A DNA stretch of 47,188 bases, taken from positions 1 through 47,188 of the forward strand of contig DDVI01000086.1 of the NCBI GenBank assembly GCA_002345205.1, given 5' to 3'. The notes under the pieces were generated by a model. It did not search any database. It was not told the DNA's origin and saw nothing but the letters and a program-made list of their open reading frames with translations. Positions 15,923-25,043 of this stretch are shown piece after piece. The first letter of the stretch is position 1, and each line of letters begins with the position of its first letter. The stretch is from Bdellovibrionaceae bacterium UBA2316. GTDB lineage: Bacteria > Bdellovibrionota > Bdellovibrionia > Bdellovibrionales > Bdellovibrionaceae. The position numbers were made by a program, and so were the translations under genes.

Positions 15923-16402
15923 CTAGTGCTGAATGCTGAGTTTTTCGACTATTTCGGCTTTGGATTTTGAAAGGATGTACTTGATGATAACGACGTTCTT
16001 ACCCTTTTTTAAGGGAATCGAATCCGTTTTGGCATGGGACGCATTCAAAGCAAAAACAGAGGCCGTAAAACCATTGGTTTGATTTTCAATGACAATGTCT
16101 TTCGGAAATTCTTTCTCGCATTTCTTTAAACTCAAAATAACCGAATCACTTAGTTGGGACATTTCTTTTTCAGAGTTTTTGCAGGCCAAGCTGACTTTCC
16201 AGTCTAGGTCGACCGGTTGCTTTTCTTTCAAAGTCCTAGGTTCGATAGCCGAAGGCAAATCTCCTGATGTGGCTGCTGGTGTTCTGCGCGACGCCGTCGA
16301 TGCCATGGACATCGATGAAATCGGCGATTGGAAAAAGTACTGAAAATACAATATTCCTGAAATCGCTAAAAACAAAACGGCATTCGCCAATATAAATCGC
16401 AT
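15923..16402 (-). CDS. single-span membrane protein, hypothetical
   Basis: 159 residues. One N-terminal hydrophobic helix (about 2-24) acts as anchor or uncleaved signal, then a Ser/Thr/Pro-rich linker (28-62) and a soluble domain with two Cys (about 75 and 94) and basic C-terminal strands. No TonB, TolA or other recognised domain. It is the next gene after the ExbB/ExbD pair in the same direction, about 110 bases away, so it may be the energy-coupled partner of that pair, occupying the place of a TonB-like protein; this is inference from position and topology only. Confidence 0.6.
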   Translation of the reverse strand: MRFILANAVLFLAISGILYFQYFFQSPISSMSMASTASRRTPAATSGDLPSAIEPRTLKEKQPVDLDWKVSLACKNSEKEMSQLSDSVILSLKKCEKEFPKDIVIENQTNGFTASVFALNASHAKTDSIPLKKGKNVVIIKYILSKSKAEIVEKLSIQH

Positions 16403-16511
16403 ATCTTAAGATCGGCGGTTTTTTGACAGGATTTAGAGCTTAATTGCAGAACTAGATTCGGAAAATCGACGACAATTGCGTCAAAACATAGACGATCAGG
16501 ACGATCGTCTT

Positions 16512-16916
16512 CTACTTTTTATCGATAGAGATCGCGAATTTTTTAACACCCGCAGATTTAACTATGTCCATCACACCCACGACTCGACCATGGGCTACCT
16601 CTTTATCGGCAGAAATCACCGCTTGAACGTCTGGATTCGCATCAAAAAGCTCTTTAGCTTTCTGACCGACAACCTCTTCACTCGCGAATGAGCCATTTAA
16701 ATTTAAACGGCCATCCGCCGTAATAGAAATATTCAACTGCCCCGGCTGAGTTTGGTCACCGGAAGCTGCCTTCGGTAAATTCACATTAATTGACGGCTTC
16801 ATGAACATCGGTGCAGTCACCATGAAGATAATCAAAACCACTAGAATGATATCGACTAGAGGGACGACATTAATTTCTGATAATGGTCCATCGTCGTCAC
16901 TAAACTTAACAGCCAT
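16512..16916 (-). CDS. exbD: ExbD/TolR-family proton-channel subunit
   Basis: 134 residues. It has a short cytoplasmic start, a single membrane helix PLVDIILVVLIIFMV with the essential Asp (residue 22) that carries protons, and a periplasmic ExbD/TolR domain (about 45-130). With the ExbB-like subunit it forms a proton-motive-force motor. The start overlaps the stop of the upstream ExbB-like gene by one base (TAATG), with AAGGA 5 bases before it. TolA, TolB and Pal are not adjacent, so an ExbD-like role is favoured over TolR, but the two cannot be separated on sequence here. Confidence 0.88.
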   Translation of the reverse strand: MAVKFSDDDGPLSEINVVPLVDIILVVLIIFMVTAPMFMKPSINVNLPKAASGDQTQPGQLNISITADGRLNLNGSFASEEVVGQKAKELFDANPDVQAVISADKEVAHGRVVGVMDIVKSAGVKKFAISIDKK

Positions 16917-17545
16917 TATAATCCTTTTTTCTTAGCGTAACTAAGACCAAGTTCTTTCACTGATTCTAAACTTTGAATAATTGATTTAACTTGTTTACCA
17001 AAGTAGTTGTATCCGATAACTGCGGGTATCGCCACAAATAGACCAGCCGCCGTAGCAACAAGGGCTAATGAAATCCCCGCCATGACTGTTTGCTGACCTG
17101 CTTCCGGGGACTGAGCCAAATCATTAAATGCCTTCATGATACCAAGTACGGTTCCTAACAATCCTAAGTATGGCGCATTTGAACCTACGGTTGCGAGAAA
17201 GCCTAAGAACCTTTCAAGTTCTGGTTTCATCGTTAATATATTTGTATTGAAAAATTCTTCTAAACCTTTGGTACCGCTCTCTTTAATGTGCTTAAGAGCA
17301 TAATTAGCCATGCGTCCTTCAAATGACAATGGGTCACGGGCTAAGTCTTCAAAAAATTCTGTCTGATGATTTTGCAATGATGCTTTGATTTGTTCGCGAA
17401 CACGAGATGACTCTTTTGAAACTTTACGCAAATTAAAAAGTCGCTCTAAGATCATACCTAGACTTAAAAAGCTTAAAAATACGAGGATCCACAAAAGGAC
17501 TTGATCAATGACGTGGGCTACTGCAAAAATTTTTTCGGTTAGCAC
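16916..17545 (-). CDS. exbB: MotA/TolQ/ExbB-family proton-channel subunit
   Basis: 209 residues, three membrane helices: near 12-32, about 118-145 (LGFLATVGSNAPYLGLLGTVLGIMKAF, the conserved family core) and about 158-180 (GISLALVATAAGLFVAIPAVIGYNYF). The start is GTG with AAGG 6 bases upstream. It forms the pentameric channel that, with the ExbD-like subunit, harvests the proton gradient to drive a periplasmic partner. Overlaps the next gene by one base. Divergent from the sulfatase-like lipoprotein gene, with about 60 bases between starts. Confidence 0.88.
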   Translation of the reverse strand: MLTEKIFAVAHVIDQVLLWILVFLSFLSLGMILERLFNLRKVSKESSRVREQIKASLQNHQTEFFEDLARDPLSFEGRMANYALKHIKESGTKGLEEFFNTNILTMKPELERFLGFLATVGSNAPYLGLLGTVLGIMKAFNDLAQSPEAGQQTVMAGISLALVATAAGLFVAIPAVIGYNYFGKQVKSIIQSLESVKELGLSYAKKKGL

Positions 17546-17609
17546 TGTTTACCTTCCTTCGGAAAGACAAATTAGATAAAGTTATTTTATTGTGTCGAGG
17601 TCAATGTTT

Positions 17610-19271
17610 ATGGTCAAGGTGATTCTGGTCCTAATCACGGCGGTATTTTTGGTGGCTTGCAAGAAGTCGCAGCAGCCAAATTATATCGTTATCGCGACTG
17701 AAAAATTAAATAGTAAAGCTATAAATTGTCACGAGTCTGATACTTTTTCCAAAAGATCAGGATTCGAAATTCTATGTTCTGAATTTTATCGTTTCACCCA
17801 AACCTACACACCTTCAGTGCAAGCATTGCCGGCCTTTGCATCACTACTTACGGGACTATATCCGTACAGCCACAATGTTCGTTTCAATTCCCACAACACG
17901 CTAACACCAGAATTTAAAACATTTCCCGAGCTTGCATTGAATCTTGGCTACCGAACTATTTTCGTTTCCAGCTCACCGCCATTTTTTCGCAAAGCGGGCA
18001 TTTCGCAAGGGTTCGAAGTTTTTGAGGACAACATTAATCCTGATTTTGGCAGCCGAAATTTCCAAGACACATTGAATTTGGTAACGGACTACATCAAGGA
18101 CACTGACACCAAGCCGTTTTTAGCCGTTGTTCAACTGGGCGACCTGAAATACACATTCAAAGAAACGCAATCAGATTTAGGCGAAGTTAGAAGTCTATCA
18201 TACGAAAGCCAGCTCGAGGCTTTTGATGAAAAATTATTTAACTTCTTTCAAGAGCTAAAGAAAGCGGACCTTTGGGATAATACCAAAATCATACTTGTAG
18301 GTCTAAACGGGCATTTACCGAACACTCCCGAAGACGATGACATCGCAATTAATCTTAATAGCAACAACTCTCAAGTAGCGATGTTTTTTAAGGACCACAA
18401 AAATAACAAAATTAATTCAAAGCCAAACTCTATTAGCATTGTCCTTTCGCTGAAAGATATAGGGCAAATGCTATTTAACTCTTTCAAAGGCCCAGAAGGC
18501 CATGAAACTAATTTTTCTAATTTTAGTGAAGCAGAAATCGAAGAACAAAAAAAACTAAACCCAGAACTCATTGTGATTGAGTCCGGTTGGCCAAAATGGC
18601 AGCAAGTGGGAAACATTCGTTCCGCCATACTAGACAACGCATATCTGTTTATAAACGACAAAGAACCAAAGCTTTTCAACAAGCTTACGGACAATTTAGA
18701 AAAATCACCGCAACCGATCAATGGCTCGACTCGGAATCAAGTAGCTTTGTATTTGCAGATTTTGGAATCCAAAAACTTTAGTCCCTTCATAGAAACTCCG
18801 GAACTAATTAAACTAATTTCTGACATTGATACCTTATCCACAAAACAGGTCATGAACGAAAAATCGAGTGAATTTTTCGATTACCACTACATTTTAGGTC
18901 GCAATTTAGAGCTTTCTGCAAACGAAACCAAATTGCTTATCTCAAAATATCATTTGCAAGAAAATCCCTGCTTTGCTTATTTTAGTAAAGCTTTGAAAAA
19001 CGATTTTCAAAAAAAATGCAAAAGTAAGAAAGCCCAGTTTCTTTTTAATCAATATATTCTAAAGCAACCATCCGACAAGGAACTACGCTTATACTTTCAA
19101 AAGAACATTGCTATTTATAATGTCCTAAGACGTATTCATATTGAAAACGCAAAACTAGGGTTAGATTTTATTCCTAGGCAAAATCTGAAGATCGCATCAA
19201 TTGAAAACTTTCTATATCAATCTTTGAAATCGATCATTGCCATCCAGAATGGCGACTCTGGATCTAACTGA
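17610..19271 (+). CDS. lipoprotein with degenerate sulfatase (alkaline-phosphatase superfamily) fold
   Basis: 553 residues from the ATG at 17610, chosen because GAGG lies 9 bases upstream; an ATG at 17604 and a GTG at 17592 are in frame. Lipobox AVFLVAC with Cys17, then KK. The order PNYIVIATE, then PSVQALPAFASLLTGLYPYSHNVR, then NTKIILVGLNGHLP follows the sulfatase plan. However, the metal-binding DD is EK, the nucleophile motif CxPxR is AxPxF, and the late DHG is LNG. It is therefore probably a catalytically dead binding or scaffold protein. The C-terminal 250 residues are Lys/Asn/Leu-rich and unrecognised. Its 3-prime end overlaps the convergent PP2C-like gene by 55 bases. Confidence 0.65.
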   Translation: MVKVILVLITAVFLVACKKSQQPNYIVIATEKLNSKAINCHESDTFSKRSGFEILCSEFYRFTQTYTPSVQALPAFASLLTGLYPYSHNVRFNSHNTLTPEFKTFPELALNLGYRTIFVSSSPPFFRKAGISQGFEVFEDNINPDFGSRNFQDTLNLVTDYIKDTDTKPFLAVVQLGDLKYTFKETQSDLGEVRSLSYESQLEAFDEKLFNFFQELKKADLWDNTKIILVGLNGHLPNTPEDDDIAINLNSNNSQVAMFFKDHKNNKINSKPNSISIVLSLKDIGQMLFNSFKGPEGHETNFSNFSEAEIEEQKKLNPELIVIESGWPKWQQVGNIRSAILDNAYLFINDKEPKLFNKLTDNLEKSPQPINGSTRNQVALYLQILESKNFSPFIETPELIKLISDIDTLSTKQVMNEKSSEFFDYHYILGRNLELSANETKLLISKYHLQENPCFAYFSKALKNDFQKKCKSKKAQFLFNQYILKQPSDKELRLYFQKNIAIYNVLRRIHIENAKLGLDFIPRQNLKIASIENFLYQSLKSIIAIQNGDSGSN

Positions 19272-19888
19272 ATTTGATTTTTAACCAGCTTATCTAAATT
19301 AAAATCAGCTGAATCCAAACCCCAAATATCTTTATACAGACTAGTTTCACTGAACAGAAGCAACTTTTGATCAGGTTCGACTACGATTTCACCCAATTGA
19401 AAATGGCAATGCATTTCAGTTCCTAAATATTGCTGTGGTAATGGTAACGCCCCGGGAGTTACCGAATAGCTTAACGGAAGGGAAACACTCAACGGCAGTA
19501 ATCTGTTTTTAAACAAATACAGATTAGGCGCACCGACTTGAACCCAACTAAATTTATTATCTTTCTTATATAGGATTGTTAGCTCGTAACATGATTTATA
19601 CGCATCCCGATTTTCACCACGATAAATTAAATCATTAATAAGCAAAGTACTCATTCTTAGAAAATTACAATTCCTAGAAAGATAGGTATTCATTTCAAAT
19701 GGAGATGTAACTTCCACGTCGCCTTCCGCAGCGAATACAAACTTTTGGATCTCTTCAAAGATACGGTCTTTGAATCCACTCTCACCCCAACATGTCATCA
19801 CAACAATCATGTTTAAATCTTGACTGTGAAATACGGTGGGTTTGGGACGGATAACTTTAGTGCTATAGTTACGCTCTTCAAGTTTCAC
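19217..19888 (-). CDS. PP2C-like protein, probably inactive
   Basis: 223 residues. GTG start sharing one base with the stop of the double-FHA gene (TAGTG), so translationally coupled. The middle resembles the PP2C/SpoIIE fold: a segment YELTILYKKDNKFSWVQVGAPNLYLFKNRLLPLS parallels the PP2C strand pair that normally reads G-T-A...VGDSRAYL, followed by a PQQYLG stretch and a late phosphatase-like end (VEPDQKLLLFSETSLYKDI, compare the usual DxxLLCSDGL). The metal-binding Asp residues expected in DxxG, GDS and SDGL are absent or replaced, so catalysis is doubtful. Context supports the reading: it closes an operon of three FHA (phosphothreonine-binding) proteins. Assignment is by pattern and context; moderate. 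Confidence 0.5.
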   Translation of the reverse strand: MKLEERNYSTKVIRPKPTVFHSQDLNMIVVMTCWGESGFKDRIFEEIQKFVFAAEGDVEVTSPFEMNTYLSRNCNFLRMSTLLINDLIYRGENRDAYKSCYELTILYKKDNKFSWVQVGAPNLYLFKNRLLPLSVSLPLSYSVTPGALPLPQQYLGTEMHCHFQLGEIVVEPDQKLLLFSETSLYKDIWGLDSADFNLDKLVKNQIQLDPESPFWMAMIDFKD

Positions 19889-21990
19889 TAATGGGCCCCG
19901 TATTTTTTAAGTTTGGCCATGGCTTTAGAGTAGTATTCACCATCGCGAACGTCCATCTCGATAACCTTTTTCCATTTCTCGATAGCACAGCTTTTGTTTT
20001 CCATACACTCGACTTGATTGTACTGTTCTTCTATTACAGCTTCATCCCAAATGGGCTTAATTTCTTTTGCTAGATCACGCTTCAAACCAGCAATGCGATC
20101 TTCAAAACTGTTATCTAATGGATTCACCTTCTGAGCTTTACGGAATTGATCAATGGCATCTTTATATTTTTTTTGTGAAGCAAACTTCTCGCCGTCGTCT
20201 ACGTATTTTGAAGACTTGGTCGAAATCATTTTTTGAATGGATGCGATTTTACGCTGCGAAATATCCTTCAATTCTTCTGGGTCCGGAAGATCTTGCCTTA
20301 ACACGACTTTATAATCGTCGATAGCTTGTAACAGGTTACCGCTTTTTTCTGTAGCACTCGCGCGCGCGTATATCGCTTTTAATTTTGCTACTCGTTCACG
20401 ATAAAACTTTTGTTCAGCGGCTTTTCTATTTTTTTCTTCAATACGCGATTGAATCTTAAGTACCGCTGATTGGCGTTGCGGATGCTCGGGGTTAAGCTGT
20501 ACGGCTTCACGTGCGCACTCGTCATATTCAGTCAGCGTCATTTCAGGATTAGAGTTCAGTCGCTTTTCGCACTCATTGTAAACAGTAGAAACAATTTGAT
20601 CTTGTTTTTGCTTGTCTTCAATCTCTTTTGCATGCCTCATTAGTTCTTTTTCGGCCTCGATCGCTAAACTTGCCTTATTTGACAAGTCATCTACTTCGAT
20701 ACCAAACTTAGTTTTCTTGTAAGCGATACCGGCTTCTTCAAGCTTCTTAATAATTTTCTGAGTTTCGTCATATGCCAATTGATACGATTTTTTAAAATAG
20801 TAGTCGGTCGCAATTTCGTAGCTTTGTTTCATCAATGAAAGTTCGTTCGCGTTCAACTTTGAATAGGGATCCGATGAACTAACTTTCCCTTTAGTTGGTT
20901 TTTTGGGAGCCAGGAATTCGCTGTAACCCACAAAGATAAACACCAAAACCACTGCACCAACTAGCAACATACGGATTTGTTTTTTCTTGTCTGCGGCTCC
21001 GGTATCTTCGTATTCTTCGAATTCGCCTTCTGGCATTGGCGCTTGTTCATAGTTATAGTTCATCGCATTTGGGTCATACGGAGCCATACCTTGATTCTGA
21101 TTTTGGTATAGTGATGGCAACGGTGCCTGTTCGGATGTATAGTGCACCAACGAGTTTTGAGTCGCTTGAGTATGAGCCATACTCATACCCGTGTGCAGAG
21201 CCGGTAAATTTGTATTTTCTGGATTGTGCAAATTCGCTTCTTGTATTTTTTTAAGCTCGTTATCGAAATCCTTATTTTTAAGCTCAAACATCATCACCGT
21301 ATCGAGTACTTGAATGCGGTCACCACTTCTAATGGGTGTAGGCTCATTCGGCACGATAATTTTTGAATTTAGTGAAGTTCCGTTTACACTTCCCAAATCT
21401 AAAATGAAATAACTATTACCCTCTTTGGTGATTTTGAACTGTTTACGGCTAACGCGATTGTCGTTGATGACTATTTCATTAGAAGCCTCGCGACCTGCGG
21501 TCCATTCATTCTGGTCATGAAGTGTGACCAAGTTCTGCATAAACTGATTTTCATCAAGAAATTGAATGTGGGGAACAAATGCGATACCGCCTACACTTGT
21601 TTTTTCAAACTCATCAGCATCCCCAACAGCGAGTTGGTGTTCATAAGCGCTTTGAACCATTCCCACGTCTGAAGATTGAGGCGATCCGATAACTTTTGGG
21701 TCCTCTTTTATAAATTCAAAATCGTAAGGAAAAATACTAAAAACTGAATCTTCTTGTAATGTAAACTGTCGTACACGATCGTTATTGAATTGAATATCTC
21801 CAAAACGGGAAAGAACTTCGACTGTCCAGAATTGATCAAACTTCAAAATAAAATGTTCACGAGAAATGGCTTTTGCGGCCTCTAAAAAAATATCGGCCCC
21901 TTCTTTACGGCCGGCCAAGTAGCTTTTGGTTTCGTCGAGGATGATTTCCTTAATTACTTTTCCACTTTGTTTAACCCGTAAGGACGACAT
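19888..21990 (-). CDS. double-FHA, single-span, TPR-type protein
   Basis: 700 residues. FHA-like domain 1 (about 1-95) keeps GR (27-28) and SREH (43-46). FHA domain 2 (about 140-240) keeps GR, SRKQ (181-184, with Gln for His) and SVNGTSLN. A Gln/Pro/Tyr-rich linker (245-330) leads to one membrane helix (about 341-359, RMLLVGAVVLVFIFVGY). The remaining 340 residues are helical repeats of TPR type. Topology would be cytoplasmic FHA, extracytoplasmic TPR. FHA domains bind phosphothreonine peptides. Overlaps its upstream neighbour by one base (TAATG) and couples to the PP2C-like gene. Likely a phospho-dependent membrane scaffold. Confidence 0.85.
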   Translation of the reverse strand: MSSLRVKQSGKVIKEIILDETKSYLAGRKEGADIFLEAAKAISREHFILKFDQFWTVEVLSRFGDIQFNNDRVRQFTLQEDSVFSIFPYDFEFIKEDPKVIGSPQSSDVGMVQSAYEHQLAVGDADEFEKTSVGGIAFVPHIQFLDENQFMQNLVTLHDQNEWTAGREASNEIVINDNRVSRKQFKITKEGNSYFILDLGSVNGTSLNSKIIVPNEPTPIRSGDRIQVLDTVMMFELKNKDFDNELKKIQEANLHNPENTNLPALHTGMSMAHTQATQNSLVHYTSEQAPLPSLYQNQNQGMAPYDPNAMNYNYEQAPMPEGEFEEYEDTGAADKKKQIRMLLVGAVVLVFIFVGYSEFLAPKKPTKGKVSSSDPYSKLNANELSLMKQSYEIATDYYFKKSYQLAYDETQKIIKKLEEAGIAYKKTKFGIEVDDLSNKASLAIEAEKELMRHAKEIEDKQKQDQIVSTVYNECEKRLNSNPEMTLTEYDECAREAVQLNPEHPQRQSAVLKIQSRIEEKNRKAAEQKFYRERVAKLKAIYARASATEKSGNLLQAIDDYKVVLRQDLPDPEELKDISQRKIASIQKMISTKSSKYVDDGEKFASQKKYKDAIDQFRKAQKVNPLDNSFEDRIAGLKRDLAKEIKPIWDEAVIEEQYNQVECMENKSCAIEKWKKVIEMDVRDGEYYSKAMAKLKKYGAH

Positions 21991-23081
21991 TAGAATCTCC
22001 TCACTCTATCTAAGTTAGTACACTCGTCAAAAAATTGCTTTGCTTCCACAAATTTTGGATGTTTTGCATTGTTGCGAATATAAAGCTGAACAGTTTGAAA
22101 TGATGATTTGCACATTCTATAATTATTGTTTTCTCTATATTTTATGCCTTCCGCGAAGTAGAAATCAATAAGGCGGTCTAGCTTTCTTTGTGCTTCTCTA
22201 GCAAACTTTTCGGCATCGACCAGAGTCGGATCACTTTGATAGGCCGAGTTTAAAAGGCTCACCGCTCGATGGTAATTACCATTCAAAAATTCACGCATTC
22301 CACTAATGAAGAACTGTTGAGCCATTGCCTGACGGGAATTTTGATTCTCTAACTTTAATAGCGCTTGTTTGGCTTGTTCTAATGACTCTTGATAGCGACG
22401 TTCATCTTGGAATACTGGAGTCACAATATCTGGCCCACGTTCAGGCGCAACGTTTTCTTCCGGCTTACTTGGTAATATGAAAAATGCAACAATAACAATC
22501 CCCACGAGACCAACTAGAATCATCGGATTGAATCCGCCTTCTTTTTTTGGCGCTGGACGACGACGTTTTGGCTGCTGGGCCGGCCCACTCTTTGCCATTG
22601 AATTTGCAATCATGGGACCCTGATGGGGCGTCATCGGAACTTGATGTTTTAATACTGGACCAGGGGTTTGAGCCTGGCCTTGATGTTGAACTAGGCCTAC
22701 CGGTACTGGATTGGATGACAGCGGTTGCAACGGATTTTTGAAAGTCTTCGGAGCCGCTTGAGGATAAATAAATTTAAATTCTGTCTCGCCAATCGTAATT
22801 ACACATGACTGGGTAATTTTAAACTGGGTTTCTTTCAAGCCGTTTACCAACATCGAATTTTTATCTGTTCTATTAAAAATGTAAAATACTTCGTTTTCTT
22901 GTTTAATTTCCGCATGAACGCGACTTACGCGTGGATCATGCTGCAAACTTATTTGATTTTCAGTGCCACGACCAATAGTGACTGAAGATGTATCGACAAA
23001 AGAAAACCTCTGTCCCAGGTGTGGACCTGAAACAACTTCCAATTCGAAAGGTAAAAGTTTTGCTTTAGCGACTGCGTTCAT
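21990..23081 (-). CDS. FHA, single-span, TPR-type protein
   Basis: 363 residues. FHA domain at about 12-108 with GR (37-38), SRVH (53-56) and a variant N-loop (TDKNSMLVNG). A Pro/Gln-rich linker (110-180) with a basic PKRRRPAPKK stretch precedes one membrane helix (about 187-204, MILVGLVGIVIVAFFIL). The extracytoplasmic part (about 215-363) looks like TPR-type helices (FISGMREFLNGNYHRAVSLLNSAYQSDPTLVDAE). Same architecture as its larger downstream neighbour, suggesting duplication. One-base overlaps on both sides place it in the middle of a tightly coupled operon. Confidence 0.85.
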   Translation of the reverse strand: MNAVAKAKLLPFELEVVSGPHLGQRFSFVDTSSVTIGRGTENQISLQHDPRVSRVHAEIKQENEVFYIFNRTDKNSMLVNGLKETQFKITQSCVITIGETEFKFIYPQAAPKTFKNPLQPLSSNPVPVGLVQHQGQAQTPGPVLKHQVPMTPHQGPMIANSMAKSGPAQQPKRRRPAPKKEGGFNPMILVGLVGIVIVAFFILPSKPEENVAPERGPDIVTPVFQDERRYQESLEQAKQALLKLENQNSRQAMAQQFFISGMREFLNGNYHRAVSLLNSAYQSDPTLVDAEKFAREAQRKLDRLIDFYFAEGIKYRENNNYRMCKSSFQTVQLYIRNNAKHPKFVEAKQFFDECTNLDRVRRF

Positions 23082-24709
23082 TAATTATCATCCTTCTTTG
23101 GCACAATCGAGAATAAAAAATAGTCTGGGTTCGCACCATTCATCACTGGATGACAGCGGATTACGATGGTCCCACGCCCCATATCTAATTCACGCTGGTG
23201 AATTTGATTTGGAACCTGTGCTGATTCTTGAATCAATTCGTAAATATTCAATTTCAGGGATTGATCCACAATGGCGTCAACCCCCTGAGCCATCAAATTT
23301 TCCAGCGAGTTTTGCGCCACGGATTCAAAATTACTGTTTAAATTTAAAATCTTTTTCTCTGCGGTAACGGCAAATGCGGGGTCGCGGAAATGTTGAATTA
23401 ACATTGACGCTTCAAAGTCTTTACTTTGTGACGTCTGACCTTGCCCTTCTCCACTAATGTAACGAGTTAATAGACTCGATATATTTCCAGCCAGCGCTTG
23501 AAGCGGCGGAAACAAGAAAGTATTTTCAATCGTATCTGTCTTTTCACGAAGCGCGATATCTAATTGTCTATTGATACTGGAAATTGGAAACTCAATTAAC
23601 TTATATAAAAAGAAGAATAAAATCGCACCAAAGATACTGGCGATAATTAAGTTCTGCATAAATAAGCTAACGATAATACCGTCATCCATCGCTAATATGC
23701 TGATATCATAGATGACAACGGCAAAGGCCACTGGTACAGCCTCTTGTTTTTCGATATCATATTTTTCGATAGGAAACGATGCGCCGATAGTTGTTGAATC
23801 AATCGATTTAACGATATCACGATTCGACCGTTGTACCTCATTTAGGAACGGAATATCCACTGTACGACCAGCTTTAGCAGCAGGCGCAATTATGGACCCA
23901 TCGGCTCGACTAATGATAAGCGCTTCTTTTACACCGTCTTCACGTTCAATCGAGAATGTACTTAATGTACCAAAGTTATTTTCAGAAATACCACGACGAT
24001 TGGTCTCGGCTAAAGCACGCGCTAATGAACCGGCACGTTTTCTGGCTTCACTTTGGATGCTGTCACGACTTACTGTAATCATTGGGAATAACGAAAACAA
24101 CGTCACGGCAAATATAAAAAGGCCCACAAAGCCAGCAAGTACCAATTTCATTTCAAATATTTGAGCGAGTTTATAAACTCCAGGTAGCACGACTTTATTT
24201 AGATACTCTTCAAACTTTTCTTTAAAGTCTTTGTTTGCCGGTTTATATTGCTTTGGCTCTTTCGCAAGAGACAAATGAGCCTGACTCATTTGTTGTTGAT
24301 AAATAGAGTTCATCCCCATCGGCTGCTGTTGATGAGCTAATGCCGAATGTGGCTGAGGGACAAAGCCTTGAGGTACTTGAGGCTGTCCTTGACGTATCAA
24401 TTGAGTATTCGCTTTCATCTGTGGAGTTGGCACAACATCCAAGAAAACATTATGAATACTGAATTTGTCGCCGAGCCTTAGTGTCGTTGATTGTATTTTT
24501 GTTCCGTTGACATAGGTTCCATTACTGGAATTGTTATCAATAACTTTTATTCCATCTTGAGCAACCTGGATTTCACAATGGATTTTAGAAACCCCTTGGA
24601 CCATGATTTTGATATCACACTGAGACGCACGGCCAACGGTGTTTTTACCATTTTTAAGATTAAATATTTGCCCCGCTTGAGGGCCATTTAATACTCTAAG
24701 AGACCACAT
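23081..24709 (-). CDS. FHA-containing membrane sensor-like protein
   Basis: 542 residues from the ATG at 24709, chosen because AGGAG lies 9 bases upstream; the open frame extends further up but without a ribosome site. A canonical FHA domain (about 1-95: TVGRASQCDI, SKIH, SSNGTYVNG) is followed by a Gln/Pro-rich linker and a membrane helix (about 190-213, FVGLFIFAVTLFSLFPM). Next come a 130-residue extracytoplasmic region resembling a Cache-type sensor, a second hydrophobic pair (about 345-380), and a cytoplasmic C-terminal part with a PAS-like pattern (AFAVTAEKKILNLNSNFESVAQNSLENLM). No kinase, cyclase or chemotaxis domain is present, so output must be through protein contacts. Its 5-prime end overlaps the DUF192 gene by 14 bases. 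Confidence 0.8.
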   Translation of the reverse strand: MWSLRVLNGPQAGQIFNLKNGKNTVGRASQCDIKIMVQGVSKIHCEIQVAQDGIKVIDNNSSNGTYVNGTKIQSTTLRLGDKFSIHNVFLDVVPTPQMKANTQLIRQGQPQVPQGFVPQPHSALAHQQQPMGMNSIYQQQMSQAHLSLAKEPKQYKPANKDFKEKFEEYLNKVVLPGVYKLAQIFEMKLVLAGFVGLFIFAVTLFSLFPMITVSRDSIQSEARKRAGSLARALAETNRRGISENNFGTLSTFSIEREDGVKEALIISRADGSIIAPAAKAGRTVDIPFLNEVQRSNRDIVKSIDSTTIGASFPIEKYDIEKQEAVPVAFAVVIYDISILAMDDGIIVSLFMQNLIIASIFGAILFFFLYKLIEFPISSINRQLDIALREKTDTIENTFLFPPLQALAGNISSLLTRYISGEGQGQTSQSKDFEASMLIQHFRDPAFAVTAEKKILNLNSNFESVAQNSLENLMAQGVDAIVDQSLKLNIYELIQESAQVPNQIHQRELDMGRGTIVIRCHPVMNGANPDYFLFSIVPKKDDN

Positions 24710-25043
24710 CGAGCTGATCTCCTTTCTTAACCTTATTTTTGCTAATGAAACCTGACGGTACCTCAAACACCGAACGCGATCTCCATCTTGGCAAAACCAA
24801 TTTCCAGGGTTTTACATTTTCAACCAGATCATCCACAATCAAGTCCTTGTTTACAAATATGCAATCAATAGAAAACTTCATAAAAAAGGTATGAATACTG
24901 TTACAGTGATGAATCCATAGTCCCTCACCGTCACCTAAACTGGATTTACTCAGTAAACCGATACCGCGATCTACAAACGTCGTTGCCACCGAAAGGTGGT
25001 CAACAAGCAATGTATTCTGAGTTTTATTCCAAAGTTTCTTCAT
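24696..25043 (-). CDS. DUF192 family protein
   Basis: 115 residues covering the DUF192 fold: TFVDRGIGLLSKSSL (substrate-loop region), GLWIHHCNSIHTFFMKFSIDCIFVNKD and a C-terminal VFEVPSGFISKNKVKKGDQL. Members are small beta-rich proteins usually exported; this one has no signal peptide, so it is likely cytoplasmic. Function of the family is not settled. The ATG directly follows the tadC-like stop, and the 3-prime end overlaps the FHA sensor gene, so it is translationally part of the tadC/FHA operon. Confidence 0.85.
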   Translation of the reverse strand: MKKLWNKTQNTLLVDHLSVATTFVDRGIGLLSKSSLGDGEGLWIHHCNSIHTFFMKFSIDCIFVNKDLIVDDLVENVKPWKLVLPRWRSRSVFEVPSGFISKNKVKKGDQLDVVS

